From CAZXCG01 sp964639205 (GTDB taxonomy: Bacteria > Bacillota > Clostridia > Oscillospirales > Acutalibacteraceae): a DNA stretch of 27,879 bases. Below the pieces are notes generated by a model that saw only the letters and a program-made list of their open reading frames with translations, was not told the origin of the DNA and did no database searches. Below, piece after piece: positions 6,738-14,326 of the stretch (position 1 is the first letter of the stretch; every line of letters begins with the position of its first letter). The position numbers were made by a program, and so were the translations under genes. The stretch is taken from assembly GCA_964639205.1 (NCBI GenBank), contig CAZXCG010000021.1, positions 1-27,879 of the forward strand. Reading direction: 5' to 3'.

Positions 6738-7349
6738 TCATTCCTGTTTTTGCCAATTATAATCCAAATGAGAAACAATGTCAAGTACTTCCTTTTTGGT
6801 GTAAATACAATTAAGCGCGGTAATCATTGCATTTGTTGTTAAATACGACGGGAGGTCTGTTTTTTTGAGCAGCTTTTTCCGCAGAACTGCGGAATTTTCT
6901 TTGCCGGTAAGCCCCAGGTCATAAAGGTCCTGCTTTGTAATTTCCTCGTTTTTTTGTTTAACTCCGCCGTTTAATATGCTTGCGCCGCTTTTTTTCAAAG
7001 CCTCAAGAAGGGTCGTTTCGTCAATTCCCTCTACTCCGAGAAAACCTTCCTTTGAGGGCAAGTCCTTACGTTTTTCCTTGCCGATTATCTGCGGCACATA
7101 GCAGTGCTTTATTTTTTCCGGCGGAACTATTCCTTTAAGAAAATTGCGTATTATAAATCCGGCGGAATCACTGTCGGTCATAATAAGCAGTCCGCGTGAA
7201 TTTGCCGCACGGCATATAAGGTCGCGTTTTCTTTTGTCTTTAAAAACGCGGAATCCGTTTGTTTCGATAATCGGCGCGTCTATAATTTCTTTAAGCTTGA
7301 TTTTGTCATATTTGCCCTCTACAATCACTGCTTCACGTATATGAATCAT
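6738..7349 (-). CDS. rnmV: Ribonuclease M5
   Basis: RNase M5 matures 5S rRNA from its precursor in low-GC Gram-positive bacteria and acts on a ribosomal-protein-bound substrate. The 203-residue protein has an N-terminal Toprim domain with the catalytic Glu11 (VIVEGKYDK) and the DxD motif Asp59/Asp61 (MTDSDSAG), followed by the DUF4093-type C-terminal region typical of the family. The start ATG at 7349 has SD AGGAG, and ATGA overlaps the holA stop codon, so translation is probably coupled to holA. An AAAACAG/CTGTTTT hairpin overlaps the stop codon and might weakly limit readthrough into rubrerythrin. Confidence 0.93.
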   Translation of the reverse strand: MIHIREAVIVEGKYDKIKLKEIIDAPIIETNGFRVFKDKRKRDLICRAANSRGLLIMTDSDSAGFIIRNFLKGIVPPEKIKHCYVPQIIGKEKRKDLPSKEGFLGVEGIDETTLLEALKKSGASILNGGVKQKNEEITKQDLYDLGLTGKENSAVLRKKLLKKTDLPSYLTTNAMITALNCIYTKKEVLDIVSHLDYNWQKQE

Positions 7350-8404
7350 ATGCGTGTTCTCCTGTCGTTTGAAGCAATCATAAGCAGTCTGGCAACAAGC
7401 TTTTCAAGAGCCGTATTTTTATCGGAAGAGGAGCTTTTAAGCTTCAAATCTGCGTCGGCAACAGCGCCAATGCTGTCCCGCAGAGCCTCGACTGAAATTT
7501 TTGAGGCACGTGAAGCGGCCTTTTTAAGTACAAAAGCGCGGTTTTTGTATTCAAAATCCGCAGCGAGGCGGTCAAGGGAAACTCCGCTTTCCATAGCGGC
7601 TTTTGCCCTGTATGCGTCAATATATACTCCGCCTATAACCGAAAGCACTGCGGTCGGTTTTTCTTTTTGATAAAACAGAATTTCAAGCTGATTGTAGGCC
7701 CGATCCGCTTTGCCGTCGATAACGCTGTCCGCAAGAGCAAACACCTTTGCCTGAAGGTTCTTCGGCACCATGCGTTCTATCATTTCAAGGGTAATCTCGC
7801 CTCCGTCGGCGTAAGAGGCAAGCTTTTGTATTTCGTTTTGTAGTGTTTGAATATTGTTGGAGGAATATTCAATAATTTTTCCGGCATTTGCCGAGCTGAG
7901 TTTTGAACCGAGCCTGTCGGCCAATTTGACAAGATCCTTTTCAAGTGAAATATCGCTTCTTTTATCGAGGCAGGCGCATATTCCGCTTTTTTCCGCGAGA
8001 GAAATAAGTTTTTTAAAGCGCGCCGATTTTGAAACCTCCTGCTCAGAGGAGGGCAGCGTAAAGATAACTACGGTTGTATCCGGAATATTTTCAAGCAGAG
8101 TGAATAAATCGTTCCAATCGGCAGCGTTAAGCTCGTCGGAATTTATATCCTCCAATTTTACGCAGTTATATCTGCTCATAAAGGGAGCGATGAGTATTGA
8201 GGCTTGCAGGCGCGGCAGATCAAGATTCATAAAATTAAAGACGTGATAATTAAACTCCGGCGGATTTTTGCCCATCAGCTTTTCCGTCAGCATTGAGGTG
8301 TACAGGCGGACAAGATACTTTTCATCGCCGTAAATCAGATAGAGGCTTTTGAAGCTTCCTTCGCCTATATGTTTTTTGAATTCACGTTCTTTCATTATGG
8401 ACAC
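7346..8404 (-). CDS. holA: DNA polymerase III delta subunit
   Basis: HolA (delta) is the clamp-loader subunit that opens the sliding clamp during replication. The protein of about 352 residues shows the family layout: N-terminal SLYLIYGDEKYLVRLY, a degenerate AAA+ fold, and a helical C-terminal collar domain with the segment LFYQKEKPTAVLSVIGG. The start is a choice of three in-frame codons. TTG at 8410 is only three bases from the SD AAAGGAG, ATG at 8395 is 18 bases away, and GTG at 8404 is nine bases away, so I prefer 8404. It lies 105 bases after comEC and overlaps rnmV by four bases. The comEC-holA order is common in Firmicutes. Confidence 0.92.
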   Translation of the reverse strand: MSIMKEREFKKHIGEGSFKSLYLIYGDEKYLVRLYTSMLTEKLMGKNPPEFNYHVFNFMNLDLPRLQASILIAPFMSRYNCVKLEDINSDELNAADWNDLFTLLENIPDTTVVIFTLPSSEQEVSKSARFKKLISLAEKSGICACLDKRSDISLEKDLVKLADRLGSKLSSANAGKIIEYSSNNIQTLQNEIQKLASYADGGEITLEMIERMVPKNLQAKVFALADSVIDGKADRAYNQLEILFYQKEKPTAVLSVIGGVYIDAYRAKAAMESGVSLDRLAADFEYKNRAFVLKKAASRASKISVEALRDSIGAVADADLKLKSSSSDKNTALEKLVARLLMIASNDRRTRI

Positions 8405-8509
8405 GGGCAATTACTCCTTTTATTTATATCTATATCTTGGTCGAAGCCGCCGGCTTTTGAAGCTAAAGACCGAACGCCCGCCGAGAGAAGGTTCCGCGTT
8501 GCCGGGCGT

Positions 8510-10687
8510 CTATTGAAGCGGATAGATATATTTTTCCAATGCTTTTGCGCCGCCTGTCGCTGCTCCGGTATATGAGGGAACCCGGAAAATTTCACCGGCA
8601 AAATCCGAAAATTCATCGGGAAGAGTAAAGCTTTCTCCCGAAATAATCAGCGAAAAGCGGCTTAAACCGTATTTGCCGGCAAAAGAAGAAAAACCGCTTG
8701 CTTTTATTTTGTTTGGGAGAATCAGCACGCAGTTGCCGGAAATGTTCAGAATCGCCGCAAAATCAGAGTTTATATTTACAAGCTCCGCGGTAACTCCGCC
8801 GCATATGTTTATAATGCAGTCATGCTGTATAAAGTCGATTTCCGTGCCGCTGTAAATTTTTGACGGGGACGGCTCGAACGCCTGTCTGTCGCAGGAAAGA
8901 CAAAGATTTCCGACCCGAGCGTTTTCGCACAGACAATCGGTTACTGAGCGAGTGGAGGATATGTTGTTAAGCACGCAGAAAAGGGAAACGTCTGTGCAGC
9001 TTCGCGTGATTATATCGGCAAATTTTGAAGGCGGATAAGCTCTGCTTGAAGAGTAGAGCATGGTTAAGGTACTTTCGGCTTCCAGCGACACCAAATAACC
9101 TTTGCCGTCGGAATATACTTTTATTTCCGCATTTTTCAGATGACGCATGGCGTCCGATACGGAGCATATAAGCAATACGGCGGAAAGCACAAGCGCTGCG
9201 GATGGGAGCAGGAGCCTACGCTTTTTAAGCAGTAGGATAACCGCCGCCGCAGCCACCGCCGCAGTTATGCACCATGAAACGTAGGGCTTTGTGACATATA
9301 AGTGCGAAAACGGCAGCGCTGCAAGAAATTCGGCGACTGAAATAATTGTCCTTATCAGAATTGAAGCGATAAAAGCAATCGGAGCTGCAAGGAACAAAAG
9401 CGGATAAAAGCAAAAGCATAAAATGCTCAGAGCGCAGAGCGCCATAACAGCCGGCAGGATTGGTACCAAAATGATGTTTGAAATCAAGGATATGTTAGAA
9501 ACCTGTCCGAAAAGTAAAAGTGAAAAGGGAAGTATGGCGACGGAAGCGCAGACAGATACCGAAACAAGGCTCGCAATAAAGCAGGCGGGACGGTATATAA
9601 AGGCTTTTTCGGAAAGAAATTCCAGCTTTGAAATTATAAAGCCGTACATTCTCGGATAATATATAATTATTCCCGCCGTTGCCGCGAACGACATAAGAAG
9701 ACCTATGTCAAAAGCGGCAAACGGGTTGGGGAGACAAAGCACCAGAGCTGCGAATCCCAAAGAATTTAAAGGATCGGAATCCCGGAAAAGGCAGTCGCCT
9801 GTCAGAGCCGTAACAACAGTTATGCCTGCGCGTGTGAGCGACGGAGGAAAGCCCGTAAGCGCCATAAAGCCTATAACAGGCAGAGCGGTAAGCACATTTG
9901 CAAGTCTGCGAGATCTGAATATTTTGCGAAGCAGGGAAAGAAAAACTCCCGAAATTATCGACATATGCAGACCGGAGATTACAAGCATATGCGAAATGCC
10001 AGCCGTGCGGAAAGTGTCCGTAAGCTCGGCGGAAAGACCGGTTCTGTCTCCGAGCAGGACGGCTTTTACAAAGGGAGCGTCCGATGTACTGTAAAGGCTG
10101 TCGGCGGAGGCAAGAAGCGCTTTCCTGATTTTAAGCATAACAGCGGCGAAGGAAGAACAGTTGGTTTTTATTACCCTGAAGTTTTTGTTTGAATATGCCG
10201 ATAAATAAACCCTGTCGGCTATGCTTGAGGAATATGTTTCCTTTTCAAAGGTCAGCCGGGCTTCTATTTCGTCGTAGGGCTCGAAATCGTATTCTCTGAC
10301 TGTTACGAGAGTAAAATATAAGCTTTTGGGAGCTCCGTCTACGGATTCTGTTTTCAAACGGTAGTACCGAAAATTTCCGTTTTTATACGGAAGCTCGCAG
10401 AAAGCGGCTTTCACGGTATGGTAGGAACCGTCCGCAAGAGCCGAAACAGGCATATAAAAGAATACGCTGCAGCATATAAATGCCGCAGCGCCGGCAAATA
10501 CCGCCGAAGAAATCAGGATCGGAATTTTATTTTTTCGCAGCCGTTTTACACATATACTTAATAAAAGCGCAGCCGCGGCCGCCAATGCGGCTGTTATATG
10601 TACCTTTGTAATTTCAATGCCGACAAAGCTCAGACATGCCGCAGTCAGCAAAAAGGTAAGCCCGAACAGTGCTAACGGTCGTTTCAT
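8510..10687 (-). CDS. comEC: ComEC/Rec2 family DNA-uptake channel protein
   Basis: ComEC forms the inner-membrane channel for single-stranded DNA uptake in transformation. The 725-residue protein has N-terminal membrane segments, a DUF4131-type soluble region (about 80-175), and a competence domain starting at VLLGDRTGLS with the hallmark GISHMLVISGLHMSII (231-246) and many membrane helices to about residue 510. The C-terminal 200 residues occupy the place of the usual metallo-beta-lactamase domain but lack a recognisable HxHxDH metal-binding motif; the corresponding stretch begins KVYSDGKGYLVSLEAE. This domain is therefore probably degenerate. No other competence gene is in the window. It starts 12 bases after the phosphoribosyltransferase gene, without an obvious SD sequence. 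Confidence 0.9.
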   Translation of the reverse strand: MKRPLALFGLTFLLTAACLSFVGIEITKVHITAALAAAAALLLSICVKRLRKNKIPILISSAVFAGAAAFICCSVFFYMPVSALADGSYHTVKAAFCELPYKNGNFRYYRLKTESVDGAPKSLYFTLVTVREYDFEPYDEIEARLTFEKETYSSSIADRVYLSAYSNKNFRVIKTNCSSFAAVMLKIRKALLASADSLYSTSDAPFVKAVLLGDRTGLSAELTDTFRTAGISHMLVISGLHMSIISGVFLSLLRKIFRSRRLANVLTALPVIGFMALTGFPPSLTRAGITVVTALTGDCLFRDSDPLNSLGFAALVLCLPNPFAAFDIGLLMSFAATAGIIIYYPRMYGFIISKLEFLSEKAFIYRPACFIASLVSVSVCASVAILPFSLLLFGQVSNISLISNIILVPILPAVMALCALSILCFCFYPLLFLAAPIAFIASILIRTIISVAEFLAALPFSHLYVTKPYVSWCITAAVAAAAVILLLKKRRLLLPSAALVLSAVLLICSVSDAMRHLKNAEIKVYSDGKGYLVSLEAESTLTMLYSSSRAYPPSKFADIITRSCTDVSLFCVLNNISSTRSVTDCLCENARVGNLCLSCDRQAFEPSPSKIYSGTEIDFIQHDCIINICGGVTAELVNINSDFAAILNISGNCVLILPNKIKASGFSSFAGKYGLSRFSLIISGESFTLPDEFSDFAGEIFRVPSYTGAATGGAKALEKYIYPLQ

Positions 10688-10699
10688 AACTGCGGTTGA

Positions 10700-11236
10700 T
10701 TATTTAAAAAACAAAGGAAGCTTTTCAAGGAAAATAATATCGTTTCGTTCCGCGGCCTTGCCTTCTGCAAGGACGGCGGCTTTGCCTGCAATGTTTCCGC
10801 CGGCACGCTTTACAAGAGCTTCAAGCGCCGCAAGGCTTTCGCCCGTGGAGATTACGTCGTCCACTATCAAAACACGCTTTCCTTTTATGCAGTCGGCCTC
10901 ATCCTGACCCAGAAAGAGCTGCTGCTTATGCTCGGTTGTAATGGACTTTACATCGACGCCGACGGGATTCGGCATATAAACCTTAACGTCTTTTCGCGCT
11001 ATTACATAGCGGCGGCAACCCTGCCTTGCCATTTCGTAGCAAAGCGGTATTCCTTTTGCCTCTGCGGTAACAAGGACGTCATGCTCAGGACACTTTTTCA
11101 GCAGCTCAGAGGCGGATTTTTCGGTAATTTCAACATCGTTGAACATTATAAAAGCCGCAATATCCAAAGAGTCGCTTACTCGGCACAGCGGAAGCTCACG
11201 CTCACAGCCGGCTATTTTCATTTTATACGTTTTCAT
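10700..11236 (-). CDS. Adenine phosphoribosyltransferase-like protein
   Basis: The 178-residue protein is a type I phosphoribosyltransferase. It carries the PRPP-binding motif VLIVDDVISTGES (122-134), with preceding strands LVTAEAKGIPLCYEMAR and VIARKDVKVYM typical of the adenine/xanthine phosphoribosyltransferase group. Such enzymes salvage purine bases by transferring ribose 5-phosphate from PRPP. The base specificity cannot be fixed from sequence inspection, so I leave the symbol blank; apt is the most likely name. SD GGGAG lies ten bases before the ATG. It follows hinT by 36 bases and precedes comEC by 12, consistent with one operon. HinT, a purine-nucleotide hydrolase, is a functionally plausible neighbour. 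Confidence 0.85.
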   Translation of the reverse strand: MKTYKMKIAGCERELPLCRVSDSLDIAAFIMFNDVEITEKSASELLKKCPEHDVLVTAEAKGIPLCYEMARQGCRRYVIARKDVKVYMPNPVGVDVKSITTEHKQQLFLGQDEADCIKGKRVLIVDDVISTGESLAALEALVKRAGGNIAGKAAVLAEGKAAERNDIIFLEKLPLFFK

Positions 11237-11272
11237 AACAGTTAAACTCCCGTTTCGAAAATTACGCCGTAC

Positions 11273-11611
11273 TCAAGCCATATTAACATTAAGCTTTTTG
11301 CCCCCCAAAAGGTGAAAATGCAAATGAAAAACCGTCTGTCCGCCGTCGCTGCCGCAGTTGTTTACAACTCGGTATCCGTTTTCAAGTCCAAGCTTTGCCG
11401 CAATTTCCGGTATTTTTGAAAAAATATAACCCACAGTTTGGGAATTTTCGGCGTTGAGCTCGTTTGTGCAGCAAATATGAGCTTTGGGAACAATCAGTAC
11501 GTGAACCGGCGCCTGCGGCTCCAAATCATAAAACGCAAGGATCTTATCGTCCTCGTACACCTTATTGGACGGGATTTCTCCGCCGATTATTTTACAAAAC
11601 ACGCAATCCAT
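11273..11611 (-). CDS. hinT: HIT-family purine nucleoside phosphoramidase (HinT-like)
   Basis: This 112-residue protein has the histidine-triad motif HLHFHLL with His96, His98 and His100, and an N-terminal CVFCKIIGGEIPS segment typical of HinT proteins. HinT enzymes hydrolyse adenosine and guanosine phosphoramidates and aminoacyl-adenylates in the cytoplasm. SD AGAGG precedes the ATG at 11611. It appears to be the first gene of the minus-strand cluster hinT-apt-comEC-holA-rnmV-rbr-rubredoxin, with a promoter at 11652-11680. The gene is complete. Confidence 0.93.
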   Translation of the reverse strand: MDCVFCKIIGGEIPSNKVYEDDKILAFYDLEPQAPVHVLIVPKAHICCTNELNAENSQTVGYIFSKIPEIAAKLGLENGYRVVNNCGSDGGQTVFHLHFHLLGGKKLNVNMA

Positions 11612-11651
11612 AATATTAACCTCTTTGTTGCTGTAAATTTATTCCGAATTT

Positions 11652-11680
11652 ATTTTAAAGCTTTTATTTGAATTCGTCAA
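11652..11680 (-). promoter_or_regulatory. Sigma-A-type promoter for the hinT cluster
   Basis: On the minus strand TTGACG (11680-11675) and TAAAAT (11657-11652) are separated by exactly 17 bases, and the start of transcription would lie about 35 bases before hinT. It is the only convincing promoter seen for the minus-strand cluster. Confidence 0.7.
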
Positions 11681-11741
11681 TAGCTTTGGAAATTTTTATT
11701 CTCTCCGTTTTTATTTTGTGTTTACCCGGGCTTCAAAGTCA

Positions 11742-11841
11742 NNNNNNNNNNNNNNNNNNNNNNNNNNNNNNNNNNNNNNNNNNNNNNNNNNNNNNNNNNN
11801 NNNNNNNNNNNNNNNNNNNNNNNNNNNNNNNNNNNNNNNNN
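11742..11841. other. Assembly gap (100 N)
   Basis: Exactly 100 N, a standard placeholder for a scaffold gap of unknown length. It lies in the divergent intergenic region between hinT and the DUF6465 gene. Any small RNA or tRNA in it would be invisible here. Confidence 0.98.
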
Positions 11842-11941
11842 TAAAAAACGGCTTTTTCATCAATTTTTCTTGTCAGTGTGACACAAATAAGGCTGTCAAA
11901 AATTTTAAATTTATTGGAATTTCCGAATTTTTGAAACGAGT

Positions 11942-11970
11942 TTGACAATCGGATTTTTTCATTATATAAT
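11942..11970 (+). promoter_or_regulatory. Consensus sigma-A promoter for the DUF6465 gene
   Basis: TTGACA (11942-11947) and TATAAT (11965-11970) are both perfect consensus and separated by 17 bases. This predicts strong constitutive transcription starting near 11977. A second, weaker TTGACG occurs at about 11980 but has no good -10 partner. Confidence 0.85.
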
Positions 11971-12045
11971 AATTCCGTACTTGACGGTACTTAACATACA
12001 TTTTACCTAAACAACTTATTAAAGCTTTGAAGGAAGGGCATTAAA

Positions 12046-12450
12046 ATGGCTGGAAAGAAAACAACTGCAAAAGCAGAAGAAATCAAAACCGTTCCCGCAC
12101 CGCAGGCTGCCGTTAAGGCGGAACCCGCAAAAGCGGAGCCGGCAAAGACCGAGATTGCAAAGGAAGAAACAGCTGCTCCCGCAGCTAAAAAGACTCAGGC
12201 GAAAAAGCCTGCGGCCAAGAAGACTTCAACCGCTGCAAAGAAAACCCCTGCCAAGAAGGCTCAAACAGATGTAGAAGTGTTTGTAGAGTTTAACGGCGTT
12301 CAGGTTTCTCTTAACGAGGTTATTGAAAACGTAAAAACAAACAATGTTAAGGACGCAAAGGAGCTTAAAATTTACCTTAAGCCCGAGGATAACACGGCTT
12401 ATTATGTTGCCGACGGCAAGGAGAGCCAGATTAAGGTTTATTTTTGCTGA
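12046..12450 (+). CDS. DUF6465 family protein with histone H1-like Lys/Ala/Pro-rich N-terminus
   Basis: The 134-residue protein has two parts. Residues 1-75 are low-complexity and rich in Lys, Ala and Pro, with repeated AKKT, PAKK and AEPAK units that resemble histone H1 tails. Residues 76-134 form a compact domain (VEVFVEFNGVQVSLNEV to the end) that I recognise as DUF6465, found in Firmicutes without a settled function. The basic tail suggests binding to DNA or RNA, which is inference. A perfect consensus promoter lies upstream, so high expression is likely. SD AAGGAAGGG lies before the ATG. It precedes the rimP-infB operon but is separated from it by a terminator-like hairpin and a new promoter. 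Confidence 0.82.
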   Translation: MAGKKTTAKAEEIKTVPAPQAAVKAEPAKAEPAKTEIAKEETAAPAAKKTQAKKPAAKKTSTAAKKTPAKKAQTDVEVFVEFNGVQVSLNEVIENVKTNNVKDAKELKIYLKPEDNTAYYVADGKESQIKVYFC

Positions 12451-12478
12451 TTTTTTGCTTTGACGCGTATTTTTTTTG

Positions 12479-12498
12479 AAAAAAGGCTTGCTTTTTTT
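12479..12498 (+). terminator. Weak A/T-stem terminator after the DUF6465 gene
   Basis: AAAAAAG (12479-12485) pairs with CTTTTTT (12491-12497) around GCTTG, and the T run continues. The stem is almost all A-T, so the strength is uncertain. It overlaps the -35 region of the rimP promoter. Confidence 0.45.
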
Positions 12499-12515
12499 CG
12501 GAAATGTGGTATACT
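12488..12515 (+). promoter_or_regulatory. Promoter for the rimP-nusA-infB operon
   Basis: TTGCTT (12488-12493) and TATACT (12510-12515) are separated by 16 bases. Transcription would start near 12522, giving a leader of about 78 bases that contains the hairpin at 12533-12576. Confidence 0.6.
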
Positions 12516-12532
12516 GTTTAAAGTAAATAAGA

Positions 12533-12576
12533 GGACAAAAGGAGTGGGTAGACAGCCCGCTCCTTTGTATTTGTCC
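12533..12576 (+). promoter_or_regulatory. Long hairpin in the rimP leader
   Basis: AAAGGAGTGGG (12538-12548) pairs with CCCGCTCCTTT (12556-12566) through 11 bp including one U-G pair, with loop TAGACAG. An outer helix GGACA/TGTCC (12533-12537 with 12572-12576) extends it across a five-base bulge. There is no T tract directly after it. It lies between the promoter and the rimP SD sequence (AAAGGAG near 12586-12592), so a regulatory or stabilising role in the leader is plausible but unproven. Confidence 0.55.
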
Positions 12577-12599
12577 GGGCTATTGAAAGGAGTCGTGCC

Positions 12600-13094
12600 A
12601 TGGCTAAGGGCAAGGGCGGCAATACCGTCGCTGCGGTTTGGGCGTTGGTTGAACCCATTGTAAAGGACTGCGGTCTTTCCCTGTGGGATGTTCGCTTTGT
12701 TAAAGAGGGTGCTCAACAGTATCTTAGAATTTATATCGATAAGCCGGGCGGCGTGGGTATAGAGGACTGCGAAAAGGTGTCGCGCGCAATAGATAAACCG
12801 CTTGACGAGCTTGATCCCATCGAACAGAATTACTGCCTGGAGGTGTGTTCTCCCGGCGTAGAACGCGAGCTTATAAGACAGGAGCATTTTGAGGAGTTTC
12901 TCGGCGCGGATATAAAGGTTAAAATGATTCGCCCGATTGACGGTATAGGCAAGGAATTTGCGGGCGTTCTTTCCGGCTTTGAAAACGGCGCCGTCACAGT
13001 TGAGGATCACAGCGGCGAAAATTCGGTTACCGTTCTGCAAAAAGAAACGGTCTGGGTTAAGCTTGATGACTTTGATATGAATGCGCTTTTTTAA
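12600..13094 (+). CDS. rimP: Ribosome maturation factor RimP
   Basis: RimP assists maturation of the 30S ribosomal subunit. The 164-residue protein has the family layout: N-terminal alpha/beta domain with the segment LSLWDVRFVKEGAQQYLRIY, the conserved GVGIEDCEKVSRAI and LEVCSPGVERELIRQEHFEEF stretches, and a C-terminal SH3-like barrel. SD AAAGGAG precedes the ATG by seven to eight bases. It is the first gene of the conserved rimP-nusA-ylxR-ylxQ-infB-rbfA order found across Firmicutes, which confirms the call. Confidence 0.95.
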   Translation: MAKGKGGNTVAAVWALVEPIVKDCGLSLWDVRFVKEGAQQYLRIYIDKPGGVGIEDCEKVSRAIDKPLDELDPIEQNYCLEVCSPGVERELIRQEHFEEFLGADIKVKMIRPIDGIGKEFAGVLSGFENGAVTVEDHSGENSVTVLQKETVWVKLDDFDMNALF

Positions 13095-13130
13095 ACGCGG
13101 AGGCTTAATTTCATTAAGAAGCTGCGTTTT
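13093..13130 (+). other. Intercistronic hairpin between rimP and nusA
   Basis: AAACGC (13093-13098) pairs with GCGTTT (13124-13129), enclosing an inner stem CTTAAT/ATTAAG (13104-13109 with 13113-13118). Four T follow the outer stem arm. It starts inside the rimP stop codon and resembles a weak terminator or an RNA processing site inside the operon. Confidence 0.45.
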
Positions 13131-13171
13131 ATCTTAGGACTTTACCGAAATTTTGAAAGGATGATCGGAAA

Positions 13172-14305
13172 ATGAATAATAAAGAGTTGTTTCTGGCGTT
13201 GAATCTGCTGGAAAAAGAAAAAGGAATCCCCGCCGATTATATGATTGCCCAAATAAAAAAGGCGATTGTAATCGCCTGCAAAAACACTTACGGCGGTAAT
13301 GAAAACGTCGAAATCTCACTTGACTCGGAGAAGAACCAGTTTAATGTATATCTCCTTAAAACAGTCGCCGAAGAGGTTTCAAACCCCAACTTTGAAATAT
13401 CGCCCGCGGACGCCAAACAGTATGATAAAAAAGCTCAGATCGGCGGACAGGTAAAGATACCGTTAGACCCCAAAGAATTCGGACGGATTGCCGTTCAAAC
13501 CTCGCGCAGCGTTATCCGTCAGGGAATACGCGACAGTGAAAAGGGGCAAATGCTCCACGAATTCCAAAGCAAAACGGGGGAAATCGTTACCGCCTCGGTA
13601 GAGCGCATAGATTCCAAAACAGGCGTGCTTACCGTTAAAGTGGGCAAGGCGGAAACCCTTCTTATGCCGAGCGAGCAGGTCGGCCTGGAAAATATTAAGG
13701 AGGGAGACTACATTAAAATTTATGTAGTCGGAGTTCGCGAAACAGAAAAAGGCTCAAGGGCTGTGGTCTCAAGAACGCACCCCGACTTTATAAAGAGAAT
13801 GTTTGAAAATCAGGTTCCCGAAATATACGACGGTACGGTTGAAATCAAGGCAATTTCAAGAGAGGCCGGAGCAAGAACCAAAATGGCGGTTTACAGCAGA
13901 AAGCCCGAGGTTGACGCAGTAGGCTCCTGCATAGGCTCAAAGGGCGCCCGCGTAGCGGCAATAGTAAACGAGCTCGGCGGAGAAAAAATCGATATTATCG
14001 AGTACAGTGAGGACGCAGCCAAATTTATAGCGGCAGCTCTTGCCCCCGCTACGGTTCTTTCGGTAAGCATAAAGGATGAAGAAGCAAAAAAGTGCCGTGC
14101 AACGGTCCCCGATGCTCAGCTTTCTCTTGCAATAGGCAACAAGGGGCAGAACGCCCGCCTTGCCGCCAAGCTTACGGGCTGGAAAATAGACATCCGACCC
14201 GAAAGCGGCTTCTACGGCGAAGAGGATGAAGATGAAGATGATGATAAACAGCCGCTCGATAACAGCGACGTGCAAAACGCCGCCGCGGCAGAGGAGCAGC
14301 AGTAA
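13172..14305 (+). CDS. nusA: Transcription termination/antitermination factor NusA
   Basis: NusA binds RNA polymerase and modulates pausing, termination and antitermination. The 377-residue protein has the N-terminal polymerase-binding domain (about 1-125), an S1 domain (about 130-200) and two KH domains, visible as GSCIGSKGARVAAIVNELGGEKIDI and LAIGNKGQNARLAAKLTGWKIDI. The protein ends in an acidic tail rich in Glu/Asp and lacks the extra acidic repeats of proteobacterial NusA, as is normal for Firmicutes. SD AAAGGATGA lies before the ATG. It is followed 21 bases later by ylxR. Confidence 0.97.
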   Translation: MNNKELFLALNLLEKEKGIPADYMIAQIKKAIVIACKNTYGGNENVEISLDSEKNQFNVYLLKTVAEEVSNPNFEISPADAKQYDKKAQIGGQVKIPLDPKEFGRIAVQTSRSVIRQGIRDSEKGQMLHEFQSKTGEIVTASVERIDSKTGVLTVKVGKAETLLMPSEQVGLENIKEGDYIKIYVVGVRETEKGSRAVVSRTHPDFIKRMFENQVPEIYDGTVEIKAISREAGARTKMAVYSRKPEVDAVGSCIGSKGARVAAIVNELGGEKIDIIEYSEDAAKFIAAALAPATVLSVSIKDEEAKKCRATVPDAQLSLAIGNKGQNARLAAKLTGWKIDIRPESGFYGEEDEDEDDDKQPLDNSDVQNAAAAEEQQ

Positions 14306-14326
14306 GATTTAAGGGAGGAATTTAAA

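Noticed and set aside
11718..11948. Open frames that run through the first N gap
   Set aside because: They exist only because N codons are not read as stops; the flanking bases look intergenic.
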